Shown piece by piece: positions 8,153 through 17,976 of a DNA stretch of 64,000 nucleotides. Origin of the DNA: Longibacter salinarum (lineage in GTDB: Bacteria; Bacteroidota; Rhodothermia; Rhodothermales; Salinibacteraceae); contig NZ_PDEQ01000004.1 of the NCBI RefSeq assembly GCF_002554795.1, positions 310,001 through 374,000 on the forward strand. The letters run 5' to 3'. Made by a program: the position numbers and the translations under genes. The first letter of the stretch is position 1, and the number at the start of each line of letters is the position of its first letter. The notes beneath the pieces were generated by a model. That model was given only the letters and a program-made list of their open reading frames with translations. It did no database searches and had not been told where the DNA came from.

Positions 8153-9829
8153 TCATCCATCGTCCGCAGAGGAGAGAATGCTGGCGTAGCGATCCGGATG
8201 GTCAAACAGGTCGATAGCCGACGCGACGCGAACGTCGTAGTCGAGCGTCCGCTCAATGCGCGCACGTTCCGGAACGAACCGCGCCAGGATTTCCCGCTCG
8301 AGGTGCCGCTTCAGTGCGGTCGCATTCTCCTCGAACTCATCCATCTTCTCCTGCCGCAGTGCCGTCTGCAGTCGCGCCACCTCATCACTCACATCGTCAT
8401 ATCCATCGTCAGCGAAGCGCGTGCTGAGCTTATCGAAGGCCATCTCCGCATCGGTCGGGTACGTAAACCGCTCCTCTTCGAGCCACTCTCGGAAATTCCG
8501 GAGCGTGGTATCGTTCGCTTGGTAATTTTCCCTCAGCGAGTCCATCTGGGCGGCCACATGGTTTGCGTAAAAGAAAAAGGCCGCACGCCGCTGCAGTGCC
8601 TCCTCCAGCTCACTCGTCGGAGCCTCAGGGACCGTGATATCCGGCTCGATTCCGTGCTGGTCGCGAACCGTTCGGCCCCCGACCGTTTCGAAAGATCGGC
8701 CGACCGAGTCCGGCACCGCCGTTGATTCACCGCCCGAATAGTTGATGGACTGAATGGACCGCCCACTCGGCGTGTAATACTTGGCCGTCGTCATTTTCAG
8801 CGACGTGTTGTGCGGAAGAGACCGCACGACCTGAACCAGCCCCTTCCCGTACGTTGTCGTGCCCATCACGACGCCACGGTCAAGATCCTGAATGGCACCC
8901 GCAACGATCTCGGAGGCCGACGCACTGAACCCATCGACCAGTACGATCATGGGGACATCGGGAAGCATAGGTGCCCGGTCACTTCGGTAGGTCCGCTCCG
9001 TTTCCGGGAGGCGGCCCCGGGTCGAGACGATCACGGATCCTCGTGGAACGAAGAGCTCCGTGACATCCACGGCAGCGTCCAACAGGCCGCCGGGATTTCC
9101 ACGCAAGTCGAGGACCAACCCGCGGAGCGACCGGTCTTCCTGCAGATTGCGAAGTGCATCGCGTACCTCTCCTCCTGCCTCACGAGTGAACCGTTCCAGC
9201 TTCACATATCCGACGCCCCCCAACTCGGTCGGCTCTCCCACGAATCCGGTATAGGTCACATTATTCAGCTTTACCTGCTCCCTCGTCAGCGTGAAGTCGA
9301 TGGGCGTCGCCACACCTTCACGCCCTACAACGATGTTGACGGTCGTGCCGGGCTCCCCGCGCAGAAGCGTTCGCACGTCGGCCATCGATAGCTCGTCCGT
9401 GGACTGATCCTCGATTTCGAGAATCAGGTCTCCAGCGCGAACGCCCTGCTTGTAGCCGCTTGCTCCTTCGATCGGCGAGAGGACCGTCACTTTGCCGCCT
9501 CGTTTGCCGACGTTCAGCCCGACGCCACCGTAGCGCCCCCGCGTAATGATGTTAAGGTCTGCGTTGTCGGCTTCATCGATGAACGTCGTGTACGGGTCCA
9601 GCTCCGCAAGCATTGCATCGATGCCGGTTCGCATCAGATGCTCCGGATCAAGGGGTTCGACGTAGCCGGTGACCAGCTCTTCGTACGCAGCCCCGAAGAT
9701 CTGGAAGTTTTTCCGGAGCTCGAAGAAGTCATCATCGCGCGGCATGAAGAACCCGACGAGCGTGCCCATAAACAACGAGCCCACAACCGCGAGGACGAGG
9801 AAGGAAGCAGTGGCCGTTCGACGAAGCAT
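8153..9829 (-). CDS. S41 C-terminal processing peptidase (Ctp/Tsp-like)
   Basis: A periplasmic serine protease that trims protein C-termini. From the ATG at 9829 it has 558 aa: a membrane anchor or signal segment (about residues 6-28), a PDZ domain (about 95-170, GGVGLNVGKRGGKVTVLSPI) and the S41 catalytic domain with Ser304 in GFSASASE and Lys329 in YGKGLVQ, 25 residues apart as in the E. coli Tsp Ser/Lys dyad. A C-terminal helical extension of about 170 residues follows. The longer ATG at 9907 would put 26 residues before the signal segment and is less likely. Confidence 0.93.
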   Translation of the reverse strand: MLRRTATASFLVLAVVGSLFMGTLVGFFMPRDDDFFELRKNFQIFGAAYEELVTGYVEPLDPEHLMRTGIDAMLAELDPYTTFIDEADNADLNIITRGRYGGVGLNVGKRGGKVTVLSPIEGASGYKQGVRAGDLILEIEDQSTDELSMADVRTLLRGEPGTTVNIVVGREGVATPIDFTLTREQVKLNNVTYTGFVGEPTELGGVGYVKLERFTREAGGEVRDALRNLQEDRSLRGLVLDLRGNPGGLLDAAVDVTELFVPRGSVIVSTRGRLPETERTYRSDRAPMLPDVPMIVLVDGFSASASEIVAGAIQDLDRGVVMGTTTYGKGLVQVVRSLPHNTSLKMTTAKYYTPSGRSIQSINYSGGESTAVPDSVGRSFETVGGRTVRDQHGIEPDITVPEAPTSELEEALQRRAAFFFYANHVAAQMDSLRENYQANDTTLRNFREWLEEERFTYPTDAEMAFDKLSTRFADDGYDDVSDEVARLQTALRQEKMDEFEENATALKRHLEREILARFVPERARIERTLDYDVRVASAIDLFDHPDRYASILSSADDG

Positions 9830-9987
9830 GGCGCAGGTTATCTTAAGTTTCCGAAATGCCCTGAGGTTTTGCGGCAGATATCGTTGTGCGAAAACCATAC
9901 CGCCCACAGATGTCGCTCACTGCGGACCGCCCAGATGAACGTCCCTCGACAAATTATCTTGGGACACGCGGTGGACGAAGGCGAACA

Positions 9988-10860
9988 TTACGCGTCCAGC
10001 ATGCCGAGCTCCTTCCGGCGTTTCTTCGTTACCCACGCGACGACCAGAATGGAGAACTCGTAGAGCAGAAGCAGGGGTAGTGCAACGATGAGTTGCGAAA
10101 TCGGATCGGGCGGTGTGAGAAACGCACCGATCACGAGAACGATGAGCAGCGCGTACTTCCGGTGCGTTCGCATAAACTCCGGGGTGATGAGACCGACTTT
10201 GCCGAGGAAATACATCACGACCGGCATTTCGAACAGTAATCCGGAGCCGAATGCCCAGAACGTCACCATGCTGAAGTACGTCATGATGTCGAACTGGTTT
10301 TCGATCTGCGCCGACAGCTCGTACGACGCGAAGAACTGCAGGGCGAGCGGTGTCAGGATAAGATACCCGAACGACACCCCAGTGAAGAAAAACAGGGCGG
10401 CAAAGATCGCAGCGAACCGCATGCCGCCTCGCTCTTCAGGATAAAGCGCCGGCTCGATGAACTTCCAGAAGAAGTATACGAAAACGGGTGATCCGATGAT
10501 CACACCCACGACAACAAGCGTCCCGATGTCTGCGAAAAACTGACCCGTAATCGTGCGGTTTAGGAGGTTAAGTTCCTTCGCGTTGATCCCGAGGAGGTCA
10601 TACATAAAGAACGACGTTCGCGTCGGCCCGATCAGCACGTCGTTGATAATCCACTGTCGCAGCACGACGCTGACGATAATGCCGACGACGAAGCCGGAGC
10701 ACCCTTTGATAATGGTCCAACGCAGGTCCTCCAGGTGATCGAGGAGCGACATGTTACCGGACTCCATAACCGGATCGCTCGTCGACTCGCCGGGCTCTAC
10801 CGATCCGTCACCCTGAATTCCCGGGCGGCTTTCGGTATCGGAAGGGGTGGCATCGGGCAT
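9988..10860 (-). CDS. tatC: Sec-independent translocase subunit TatC
   Basis: A core membrane component of the twin-arginine pathway, which recognises RR signal peptides of folded proteins. 290 aa from the ATG at 10860; a polar N-terminus of about 35 residues, then MSLLDHLEDLRWTIIK (family signature), six hydrophobic segments, and the FVYFFWKFIEPALYPEER and GAFLTPPDPISQ motifs. The upstream frame start at 10962 adds unlikely sequence. TatA is not in the window. Identification is firm. Confidence 0.96.
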   Translation of the reverse strand: MPDATPSDTESRPGIQGDGSVEPGESTSDPVMESGNMSLLDHLEDLRWTIIKGCSGFVVGIIVSVVLRQWIINDVLIGPTRTSFFMYDLLGINAKELNLLNRTITGQFFADIGTLVVVGVIIGSPVFVYFFWKFIEPALYPEERGGMRFAAIFAALFFFTGVSFGYLILTPLALQFFASYELSAQIENQFDIMTYFSMVTFWAFGSGLLFEMPVVMYFLGKVGLITPEFMRTHRKYALLIVLVIGAFLTPPDPISQLIVALPLLLLYEFSILVVAWVTKKRRKELGMLDA

Positions 10861-11025
10861 GAGCAGTAGAGCAAACTGATACGACAGGGGGAAGGAATGC
10901 TGGGCCGGCAGGTCGGAGCATCCATACGAGAGCGCCCCGCAGGATGTCCCCGGGGGCGGCAAGCCGTCAAACGATCCAACAAAGAATCTATCTCACCATC
11001 CCGGTCAGGCGATAGCGAGGGACGG

Positions 11026-11634
11026 TTAGGCGCTATCTGAACTGGATTTCTTATTTTCCCGAAGGTTCAGGTCGAGCAGCGAATCAACCCACACCCCATC
11101 CTCTTCGATGCGCGATTGGCCGTTGCTCCACGTAAAGTTGAACAGGGTCATCATGCCGACGATGTTGAAGTTTTCCGCGCGAAGCAACTCAAGCGCCTGT
11201 CCTGCGCTCCGCCCGCTGTTGATAATATCGTCGAGCAGCACCGTTGGCTTCTCGGGCGTGACGGGTCCTTCGACCAGGCGACGACGCCCGTGCCCTTTCG
11301 CCTCGTCCCGCACGAGCCCGCCCTTGAATGCCGGCGTGCCAGAATCCGCGAGGACGCTGCAGACCAGCGGGTACGCACCGAAGCCGTATCCCACGACCTG
11401 GTGAACGTCGCGATCGCGGAGACGGTCGGCCAGAACGCTGCCGACCTCGGCAAAAAGATCACCATCGAGCATCGGGACCCGCGTATCCAGGAGCCAGCCG
11501 ATCGGCTGACCACGCGGATCCGTTATCAGTTCGTCCTCGCGACGGATGAGCGCGCGATCATAAATACGGCGCCCCAAATCGACGAGATCGGCGTAGGCGG
11601 ACGAACTAAGCGAACTGCGGTCCATCGACGGCAT
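11026..11634 (-). CDS. PyrE-like phosphoribosyltransferase
   Basis: 202 aa from the ATG at 11634 (an ATG at 11625 is also possible). The PRPP-binding motif TVLLDDIINSGRSAGQAL is intact, and the domain layout, with VVGYGFGAYPLV ahead of it, is that of orotate phosphoribosyltransferase-like type I enzymes. The specificity-determining hood differs enough that orotate use is not certain, and no pyrimidine genes surround it. It lies upstream of tatC on the same strand. Confidence 0.85.
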   Translation of the reverse strand: MPSMDRSSLSSSAYADLVDLGRRIYDRALIRREDELITDPRGQPIGWLLDTRVPMLDGDLFAEVGSVLADRLRDRDVHQVVGYGFGAYPLVCSVLADSGTPAFKGGLVRDEAKGHGRRRLVEGPVTPEKPTVLLDDIINSGRSAGQALELLRAENFNIVGMMTLFNFTWSNGQSRIEEDGVWVDSLLDLNLRENKKSSSDSA

Positions 11635-11824
11635 AAGGATGCGACAAGGTCTGGATGAAGCGAGCCGTCGGGCCACGGCAGCCGGGACGGATCAGGAGCC
11701 GAGGACGCAGTCACGTCCGGGCCCGGTCGCCGGTTCGGCTCAGGGTGATAATGGATGCCTGTTCGAAAGGCGGTAGCGGGTATGCGTAGCGTCTGAACCG
11801 TTCGAGTTATAATTCCGTTCCGGA

Positions 11825-13156
11825 TTACGCGACAACGAAGTCGTAAAGCGGGAAGCGGTCACACAGGGCGTGGACGTCGTTTCGAACCGATTTTCGGACG
11901 CCCTCGTCGTCGGGAGACTGCAGCACGCGGTCGATCAACTCAACGATCTGCTCGAACTCCTCCGGGCCAAATCCTCGGGTTGTCATCGCCGGCGTACCCA
12001 GTCGAATTCCGCTAGTCACGAACGGACTTTCGGTATCATAAGGCACCATGTTCTTGTTGGCCGTGATGTCCGCAGCCTCCAGGGCTTCCTCCGCCTTCTT
12101 GCCGGTTAGGTCTTTGTTTCGGAGGTCGATGAGCACCAGATGGTTGTCCGTCCCCCCGGATACGAGGTCGTACCCTCGATCCTGCAGAGCGTCCGCCATC
12201 ACGTTCGCGTTCTCCACGACGTTCTGCGTATACGTGGCAAACTCAGGCTGGAGGGCTTCTTTGAACGCAACAGCCTTCGCAGCAATCACGTGCATGAGCG
12301 GTCCACCCTGCGTACCCGGGAAGACACCGGAATCCAGCACCTGTCCGAGAGACTTCGTGCGGCCGTCGCGGTAGGTGTACCCGAACGGGTTGTCGATGTC
12401 ATTTCCAACGAGAATCATCCCGCCCCGCGGACCGCGAAGCGTCTTGTGCGTTGTCGTGGTGATGACGTGGGCGTGAGGCGCGGGATCGTTCAGCACGCCG
12501 GTGGCGATGAGTCCGGCCGTGTGCGCCATGTCCATCCAGAGCAACGCGCCGACCTCATCCGCGATCTCGCGAAACGCCGCATAGTCAAAGTCGCGGGGAT
12601 ACGCGCTGGCCCCGATGGAAATCATCTTCGGCTGCACCTCCTTGGCCTTATCCCGCACCTTATTCATGTCGATCCGTCCGGCATTCGGTCCGTCCTTATC
12701 GACACCGTAGAAATGGGCTTCGTAGAGGATGCCGGAGAAGTTGACTGGGCTCCCGTGGGTGAGGTGCCCCCCGTGCGCCAGGTCAAGCCCTAGCAGCTTG
12801 TCCCCCGGATCGAGGGCTTTCAGGTAGAGCGCGGCATTGGCCTGCGCCCCCGAGTGAGGTTGAACGTTGACCCAATCGACGCCGAAGAGCTCCTTCGCCC
12901 GATCCCGCGCGAGGTCCTCCGCCACATCGACGTATTTGCAGCCGCCGTAGTACCGTTTGCCGGGCAGTCCCTCCGCATATTTGTTCGTCAGCGGAGAGCC
13001 CATCGCCTCCATCACGGCCCGAGACGTAAAGTTCTCCGACGCGATCAACTCGATGCCGTCATTCTGACGTTCAACCTCACGACGGAGAGCATCGAACACC
13101 TCCGGGTCCTGCTGGGAAAGGTTCGTCGTAGACTCCTGAACGGACAGCTCACTCAT
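11825..13156 (-). CDS. glyA: Serine hydroxymethyltransferase
   Basis: Converts serine and tetrahydrofolate to glycine and 5,10-methylene-THF; PLP-dependent, cytoplasmic. 443 aa, with IELIASENF near the N-terminus, HSGAQAN, and Lys238 in [14 protein letters not shown] as the PLP Schiff-base lysine. The C-terminal domain is complete. The ATG at 13156 fits the family. Identification is firm. Confidence 0.97.
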   Translation of the reverse strand: MSELSVQESTTNLSQQDPEVFDALRREVERQNDGIELIASENFTSRAVMEAMGSPLTNKYAEGLPGKRYYGGCKYVDVAEDLARDRAKELFGVDWVNVQPHSGAQANAALYLKALDPGDKLLGLDLAHGGHLTHGSPVNFSGILYEAHFYGVDKDGPNAGRIDMNKVRDKAKEVQPKMISIGASAYPRDFDYAAFREIADEVGALLWMDMAHTAGLIATGVLNDPAPHAHVITTTTHKTLRGPRGGMILVGNDIDNPFGYTYRDGRTKSLGQVLDSGVFPGTQGGPLMHVIAAKAVAFKEALQPEFATYTQNVVENANVMADALQDRGYDLVSGGTDNHLVLIDLRNKDLTGKKAEEALEAADITANKNMVPYDTESPFVTSGIRLGTPAMTTRGFGPEEFEQIVELIDRVLQSPDDEGVRKSVRNDVHALCDRFPLYDFVVA

Positions 13157-13282
13157 GGGGGCGTGCAGAGAATAGTTAGAAAGTCAGAAAGCGGGATCCA
13201 GATCGACGACCGGACCGATACGTCACCCTTTTGCGACGTCAACATAAAACAGTGCGACGGGCTTGCGGTTCGCCGGACGTGC

Positions 13283-13600
13283 TTATTTCTCCGGCTCTCG
13301 GAGCGTGACGAACATGCCCGCAACTCCAAGATACCGATACTCGGCTACGTCATCTCCATCCGGGTCCACGTCGTACGTGCTGCAGACAAGGTACGAGCGT
13401 CGTGTTGTGGCTTCTTCGACGCCGGCAGCGAGGAGTTCGGACCCAGCCCCACCGAGTACGCGACCGAGCAATCCCCCTCCCGTTTCCTGTTCGATTCGGT
13501 CGGATGAGCGCTCTTTAAAGAAGGTGGAGAAGTCGTTCATCCCCGGATTGACGAGGAAAAGGACGAATGCAACGAGCAGCAGGCCGAGAAGCTTTTTCAT
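13283..13600 (-). CDS. DUF4359-like small membrane-anchored protein
   Basis: 105 aa. It starts with MKKLLGLLLVAFVLFLVNP, a signal anchor, followed by a short exported domain with YLVCSTYDVD and YRYLGVAGMFVTL, the pattern seen in DUF4359 proteins. Function unknown in the family. It sits between the histidine kinase gene and glyA, about 125 bp upstream of the glyA start on the same strand. Confidence 0.72.
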   Translation of the reverse strand: MKKLLGLLLVAFVLFLVNPGMNDFSTFFKERSSDRIEQETGGGLLGRVLGGAGSELLAAGVEEATTRRSYLVCSTYDVDPDGDDVAEYRYLGVAGMFVTLREPEK

Positions 13601-13923
13601 CGAAGCAAGAAGATCGGAAACGGAAAAGAATCGGGGACTTCCAAATTAGTGTACGAGACCCGAGGGCGCAATGGCCGAGGCGAGACGACCGAAACCGATC
13701 TGGCGCCTGGTATTTTCTCATGCAACCCGCGAGCCATCGGATATCCTGGTCGCCCGTAGACAACGTCACGCCTCCCCGCCCCACGCCGCCGACAAGCGCT
13801 TGACGGATCTCCTCACCCGACGCGGTTGACCTCTCGATACAGGCGTCCTTCGTCCCGGTTCGCACGTGGTCACCCGTCGACTCGTATTCCGACTGAGAGT
13901 TCACGCGAGATCGGGCCAAACAT
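13601..13923. other. Intergenic stretch, nothing recognised
   Basis: About 320 bp between two minus-strand genes. An open frame crosses it but has no family features and overlaps the DUF4359 gene. No clear terminator for the kinase gene was seen. Confidence 0.5.
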
Positions 13924-15876
13924 TCAGGATGGTCGCTGCGCCCGTGTGAGGGTGAAGTAGAAGCTGGTCCCCGTCTCTGGAGAGCTATCGACCCAAATCT
14001 CTTCCCCTTGCTCTACCAGAAGCTCCTGGCAGATGTGGAGACCCAGTCCCGTTCCACTCTCTCCCTCCGTACCCGAACGGGAGGACTGACTCGTCATTTC
14101 GAAAAGATGATCTCGAATAGACTCGGGAATGCCCATACCGGTGTCAGATACTGAGACCGTGACCTGTCCTTCATCCGTCTCTGCAGCAATGCGGACCCGT
14201 CCTCCGGAATCGGTAAACTTGATGGCGTTTGAACCGAGGTTCCGAAGGACAATGTCGACGATGAACGCATCGGTAAAGACAGCGATGGCGGGGCCCACCC
14301 TATTTTCGATCGTAATATTCTTCCGTTCAGCCTGCGTTTCCAGCTGAGACATGGCGTCATCCACAAGAAGACGAAGGCTGTGAACGCCGAGGCTTGGGTT
14401 AAAATGACCCGTCTGAAGTCGAGACCACGTCAGCAGGTTGTCCAGCAGGTCCAGCGCCTGTTCGGCCGAGCGTTGGATGAGTGCCAGGGGCCGCTCGAAC
14501 GAAGACGGTGGATTTTGCGTCGCCAGAAGCTCGGATAGGCCGCGGATACCGACGAGCGGGTTTTTGAGGTCATGGGAAATGAGCGAGAGCAGCTTATCCT
14601 TTTGCTCGTTCGACCGACTGAGTTCCTGCTTCGAACGGACGAGCATCTGGTTTAACTCGACGAGGTTCTCTGCACTTCGTCTGAGCACATCACTGCTCGA
14701 TGTCAAAACGTCATTCGCCCCCCAGATGTACGGTCGCGAACCTGAGTCCCCGTTTTCATCGACGGACGACAACAGCTCTCCGTCATCATCTGCCTCCCCA
14801 TCCGAATCAATAGACGGGGGACGGTTCGTCCAACGGTCGGCTGCGTAGACGTGGGCCATTTCCCCGTCTCCTCCTCCGGCCGATGACTCGGGCGCGTTCT
14901 GCTCCGGAAGAGACACGGTCGGCAGAGCCTGAATTCGACCGTCAAGCTGACCCGTTACGCGCTGAAGGACGTAGACCGCCCGTCGCCGCTCCGACACGAG
15001 GAGCCCCAGTAGCAAACCGGTCAAGGCGAGCGCGATCATGAAAAACTGGAATTCCAGCAAGTCGTCCTGCGTCCCGCGTGCGTGGATCGCTACCGTTGCG
15101 CCAAGATTGATGAGCAAAACGGCTACCAGCGCACGTGGCAGCCCATTGCGCAACGCAATCCAAAGCAGGGGAAGAAAGCATACATAAAACTGGAAGTGGC
15201 CTTCCCGGGTGAAGAAAAACGCCATAACCAGCGCCCCGAGGACCATCGTTGTTTCGACCAGAGCACTTGCCCAACCGTCGACGGAACGAAGGAAGAAGCG
15301 AACCTGCTCTCGCCCCGCGTCGCCGAGATCAGGTCGACCGAGCGCGGCATATCCTGCGAGCAGCCAGAGCGGCGTGATCGTAAGGATGCCAACGGAGTCT
15401 CCCGTCCACCACGAACTGGCTGCCGTAAACACCGTGTCCAACGTGTAGCCCTCCAACCCGGTGACGGCGTAGGCGGACACAGCACCTATGGAAACGACGA
15501 GCGGCAGACCCAACGCCACAAGCATGAACCGCCCTCCGAGCTTCAAACTGACCGGGTGGTCGGGAGAAAACGATTTTCTGAGCCACCAGGCTGCCCCCGC
15601 ATTCGCGAGAGCAATAAACAGGTTTGGCAGGACAAGGTGAAACGCAGGAATTGCAGGCTCGGCAACCCAGAGCCCGCTCAGAAATGACATCAGGAAAACG
15701 ACAGGCGCAAAGCGTGCGCCCAGGATAATGAGGAGCCCGAGATTCAAACCGGCCGACGGATACCAGATGCTTACCCCTGGTGCGACTTCAAACTGGGTCG
15801 CAAACGTGTCAAACAGGAAGAAGAGCGCACCATAAGCGACCAGGAGCGCTGCCTTCCTTGTAAATCTATGGGGCAT
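13924..15876 (-). CDS. MASE1-type membrane sensor histidine kinase
   Basis: 650 aa from the ATG at 15876. About eight membrane segments (residues 5-310) form a MASE1 sensory domain, with the typical WYPSAGLNLGLL and SSWWTGDSVGIL motifs. A linker of about 130 residues rich in Asp, Ser and Glu follows, then a HisKA domain with SHDLKNPLVGIRGLSELL (phospho-acceptor His) and a HATPase domain with the N box VLRNLGSNAIKFT and G boxes SVSDTGMGIP and GTGLGLHICQELL. The MASE1 ligand is unknown, and no response regulator is adjacent, so the partner must be elsewhere. The acidic linker fits a halophile. Confidence 0.93.
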   Translation of the reverse strand: MPHRFTRKAALLVAYGALFFLFDTFATQFEVAPGVSIWYPSAGLNLGLLIILGARFAPVVFLMSFLSGLWVAEPAIPAFHLVLPNLFIALANAGAAWWLRKSFSPDHPVSLKLGGRFMLVALGLPLVVSIGAVSAYAVTGLEGYTLDTVFTAASSWWTGDSVGILTITPLWLLAGYAALGRPDLGDAGREQVRFFLRSVDGWASALVETTMVLGALVMAFFFTREGHFQFYVCFLPLLWIALRNGLPRALVAVLLINLGATVAIHARGTQDDLLEFQFFMIALALTGLLLGLLVSERRRAVYVLQRVTGQLDGRIQALPTVSLPEQNAPESSAGGGDGEMAHVYAADRWTNRPPSIDSDGEADDDGELLSSVDENGDSGSRPYIWGANDVLTSSSDVLRRSAENLVELNQMLVRSKQELSRSNEQKDKLLSLISHDLKNPLVGIRGLSELLATQNPPSSFERPLALIQRSAEQALDLLDNLLTWSRLQTGHFNPSLGVHSLRLLVDDAMSQLETQAERKNITIENRVGPAIAVFTDAFIVDIVLRNLGSNAIKFTDSGGRVRIAAETDEGQVTVSVSDTGMGIPESIRDHLFEMTSQSSRSGTEGESGTGLGLHICQELLVEQGEEIWVDSSPETGTSFYFTLTRAQRPS

Positions 15877-16027
15877 CACAAACGAACCGGTAAGTCTGGG
15901 GGATAAAACTGACCCGGGTCTCAGATCTTGGCACAAACGGTGCCAGACATGAAAGAGATCGCTGTAGAACGGTATCGTGCCCACAAAAAGACCGCGCGTT
16001 CATACCGATCTTTTCGCGGAGCAAAGG

Positions 16028-16321
16028 CTACAGAGATATCACGCCTTCAATGTCGGATGCCTCCTCGTAAATCGCAATCACATCATCGCTCGTTTCGCAA
16101 CGAAGATGTGCTGTTACGCTCATATAGTTCCCTTTGCTCGACTCACGAACGCGGACGGGATGGTCGTCAAAAACGCCCTTCAAATCCTCCACCGTGTCGG
16201 ACGGAGCAATGAACTTAAACGTGTATCGCGTTGGCCAGTCGTTTTGATCGTCGAGAAGCTCCCGAAATCGTTCCCACCAGGCCTCGTCGTTTTCCGCCTC
16301 GGGTTGGTTGATGAACCGCAT
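16028..16321 (-). CDS. DUF493 (YbeD-like) family protein
   Basis: A 97-aa small alpha-beta ACT-like protein. TRYTFKFIAPSDTVEDLKG followed by SSKGNYMSVTAHLRCETSDDVIAIYEE matches the DUF493 fold. In E. coli, YbeD sits with lipoate genes, but its role is unsettled; no lipoate genes occur here. It is the last-positioned gene of the minus-strand block and is divergent from the cold-shock-like gene. Confidence 0.85.
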   Translation of the reverse strand: MRFINQPEAENDEAWWERFRELLDDQNDWPTRYTFKFIAPSDTVEDLKGVFDDHPVRVRESSKGNYMSVTAHLRCETSDDVIAIYEEASDIEGVISL

Positions 16322-16615
16322 AGAGTGGTCGCGTTGGTAAAAGAAAATCCAGATATTGGCAGATCGGATAGGCGCCGTTCCGTTCGTGGCTGAACGTGCG
16401 CGGATCTGTCATGCACGTTCTGTATGTACGCTGCGGACATCCGTTCGTTCTACGCATCGGTCACATACCATAGTAACCTTGATCTCTTTCTTGACCGATC
16501 CACAACAGGCCGGGAACCCGTCGAACACATCCGGCATCCATCCGTCGGAATAAGCATGGCGAAGGAAAGCAGGTGACGAGCATGTACGTGAGAATAATGA
16601 GCGTCCACACGATTC
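16322..16615. other. Divergent intergenic region
   Basis: The 5' region of the DUF493 gene; together with the tandem repeat that follows it forms a divergent spacer of about 380 bp. Short open frames on both strands lack family features. Promoters for both flanking genes must lie here, but no consensus could be fixed. Confidence 0.45.
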
Positions 16616-16661
16616 GTCCGGTGCATGCACTTGCATCTTGTCCGGTGCATGCACTTGCATC
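16616..16661. repeat. Two 22-bp direct repeats upstream of the cold-shock-like gene
   Basis: Copies at 16616-16637 and 16640-16661, identical over 22 bp and spaced at 24 bp. Each contains the palindrome tgcatgca. They end 44 bp before the ATG of the small CSD-like gene, so an operator or post-transcriptional 5'-UTR role is possible (inference). Confidence 0.85.
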
Positions 16662-16705
16662 GCTTCCTCGCCTCTAACCACGGCCTCCTATCCGACTCGA
16701 CGACC

Positions 16706-16924
16706 ATGCCTGAAGGTGTCATTGAGTGGTTCGACCACGAGGAGCAACACGGGCTGATCGAACCTGACGACGACGGCGACCCGATCCCGTTCAGCCTCGA
16801 CGCCGTCCAGGACTATCATTCCGGCGAACGCATCAGTACGGGACAGCGCGTCGTGTACGAGATCGACGACATGGACGACGAAGCGATTTCCGTCGAACGT
16901 CTCTCGCCGACGGGGTACGGCTGA
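16706..16924 (+). CDS. Divergent cold-shock-domain-like small protein
   Basis: A 72-aa acidic protein. The opening GVIEWFDHEEQHGLIEPDDD lines up with the CspA start (xGxVKWFNxxKGFGFIxPxD), and the length is right. Both RNA-binding motifs are eroded, however: RNP1 reads HGLI instead of FGFI, and RNP2 reads IPFSL instead of VFVHF. It may bind other ligands, or nucleic acid through other residues. The ATG at 16706 was chosen over the frame start at 16625, which would lie inside the repeat. Confidence 0.75.
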   Translation: MPEGVIEWFDHEEQHGLIEPDDDGDPIPFSLDAVQDYHSGERISTGQRVVYEIDDMDDEAISVERLSPTGYG

Positions 16925-16972
16925 GCCTAACGGTCCGTGTCCCAGTCGACTCTTAAATCGATGCTTGCCGTC

Positions 16973-17938
16973 ATGTCTACGACTGAAACTTCGCTCTCTC
17001 CCTCCCTTCCCGACCGCGTTGACCTCTGTGAGGTCGGCCCACGCGACGGCTTTCAGATGGAGGAGACGTTCATCCCGACGGAGCTGAAGTTAGAAACGAT
17101 CCGGGCGCTTGCGGCCGCCGGCCTGCCCCGCATTCAGGTGACGTCGTTCGTCCACCCGAAGTGGGTTCCACAGATGCGCGATGCCGAACAGATCTGCGAC
17201 CAGCTGCCGATGGCCGACGGCCTTGATGGGGCGACGCTCACGGGTCTCGCCCTCAACCGCAAAGGACTGGAGCGCGCGGTCGACGCCGGATGTCGCCACA
17301 TCGACCTGTCCATCGCTACGCACGATGACCACAGCATGGACAACGCGAACATGCTGGTGGCGGAAGCGGTCGCCGAAGGAACCGAAATGGTCAAGGATGC
17401 ACGCGCGGAGAACTGCGAGGTGCAGATGAACTTTCAGACGGTCTTCGGCTATCGCGAACCGGGGGACACGCCAATCGACCACGTCGTGGACCTTGCGAGT
17501 CGGTTTGCCGAGCTCGGCGTCGAATCGATCTCGCTCGCGGACTCAACCGGCATGGGCAACCCCGTGGCGATGCGCCGCGTCGTGGGTGCTGTGCAAGACG
17601 CGATCGGCGACACCCCCCTCGTTCTTCATCTTCACGACACGCGCGGCCTCGGACTCGCCAACCTGGTTGCGGCGCTGGAAATGGGCGTGACGAGATTCGA
17701 CACGTCCCTCGCGGGCATGGGTGGCTGCCCCTTCATCGAGGGCGCAACCGGCAACATCGCCACGGAAGACACCGCGTACCTGCTCGATCAGATGGGCGTA
17801 GAAACGGACATCGATCTACCCGCTGTGGCCCAGGCCTCTTCTACCGTCGAGCAATTCCTCGACACCTCCTTCCCTGGCAAAATGCATCGCCTTCTCCTGC
17901 ATGATGCCACGAGTAAACCAGCAGAGGCATCGGCCTAA
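16973..17938 (+). CDS. Hydroxymethylglutaryl-CoA lyase family enzyme
   Basis: 321 aa from the ATG at 16973 (an ATG at 16961 and a GTG at 16937 are also in frame). The HMGL-like TIM barrel shows the start EVGPRDGFQMEE, TSFVHPKWVPQM, LHLHDTRGLGLANL (metal-binding His pair) and the catalytic Cys loop GMGGCPFIEGATGN. The family cleaves 3-hydroxy-3-methylglutaryl-CoA to acetoacetate and acetyl-CoA in leucine breakdown. No other leucine-degradation gene is adjacent; a biotin carrier is encoded at 40.4 kb. Four codons separate the frame from the CSD-like gene, so co-transcription is likely. Confidence 0.92.
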   Translation: MSTTETSLSPSLPDRVDLCEVGPRDGFQMEETFIPTELKLETIRALAAAGLPRIQVTSFVHPKWVPQMRDAEQICDQLPMADGLDGATLTGLALNRKGLERAVDAGCRHIDLSIATHDDHSMDNANMLVAEAVAEGTEMVKDARAENCEVQMNFQTVFGYREPGDTPIDHVVDLASRFAELGVESISLADSTGMGNPVAMRRVVGAVQDAIGDTPLVLHLHDTRGLGLANLVAALEMGVTRFDTSLAGMGGCPFIEGATGNIATEDTAYLLDQMGVETDIDLPAVAQASSTVEQFLDTSFPGKMHRLLLHDATSKPAEASA

Positions 17939-17976
17939 CGTTACCGAACTCTCTTTGAGAACGACTCTTCGGGCCT

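Noticed and set aside
13515-13919. A 134-codon minus-strand frame between the DUF4359 and kinase genes
   Set aside because: It overlaps the better-supported DUF4359 gene in another frame and has no recognisable features.
16409-16681. A minus-strand frame containing the 22-bp repeats as QVHAPDK units
   Set aside because: The apparent protein repeat is only the DNA repeat read through; there is no other support.
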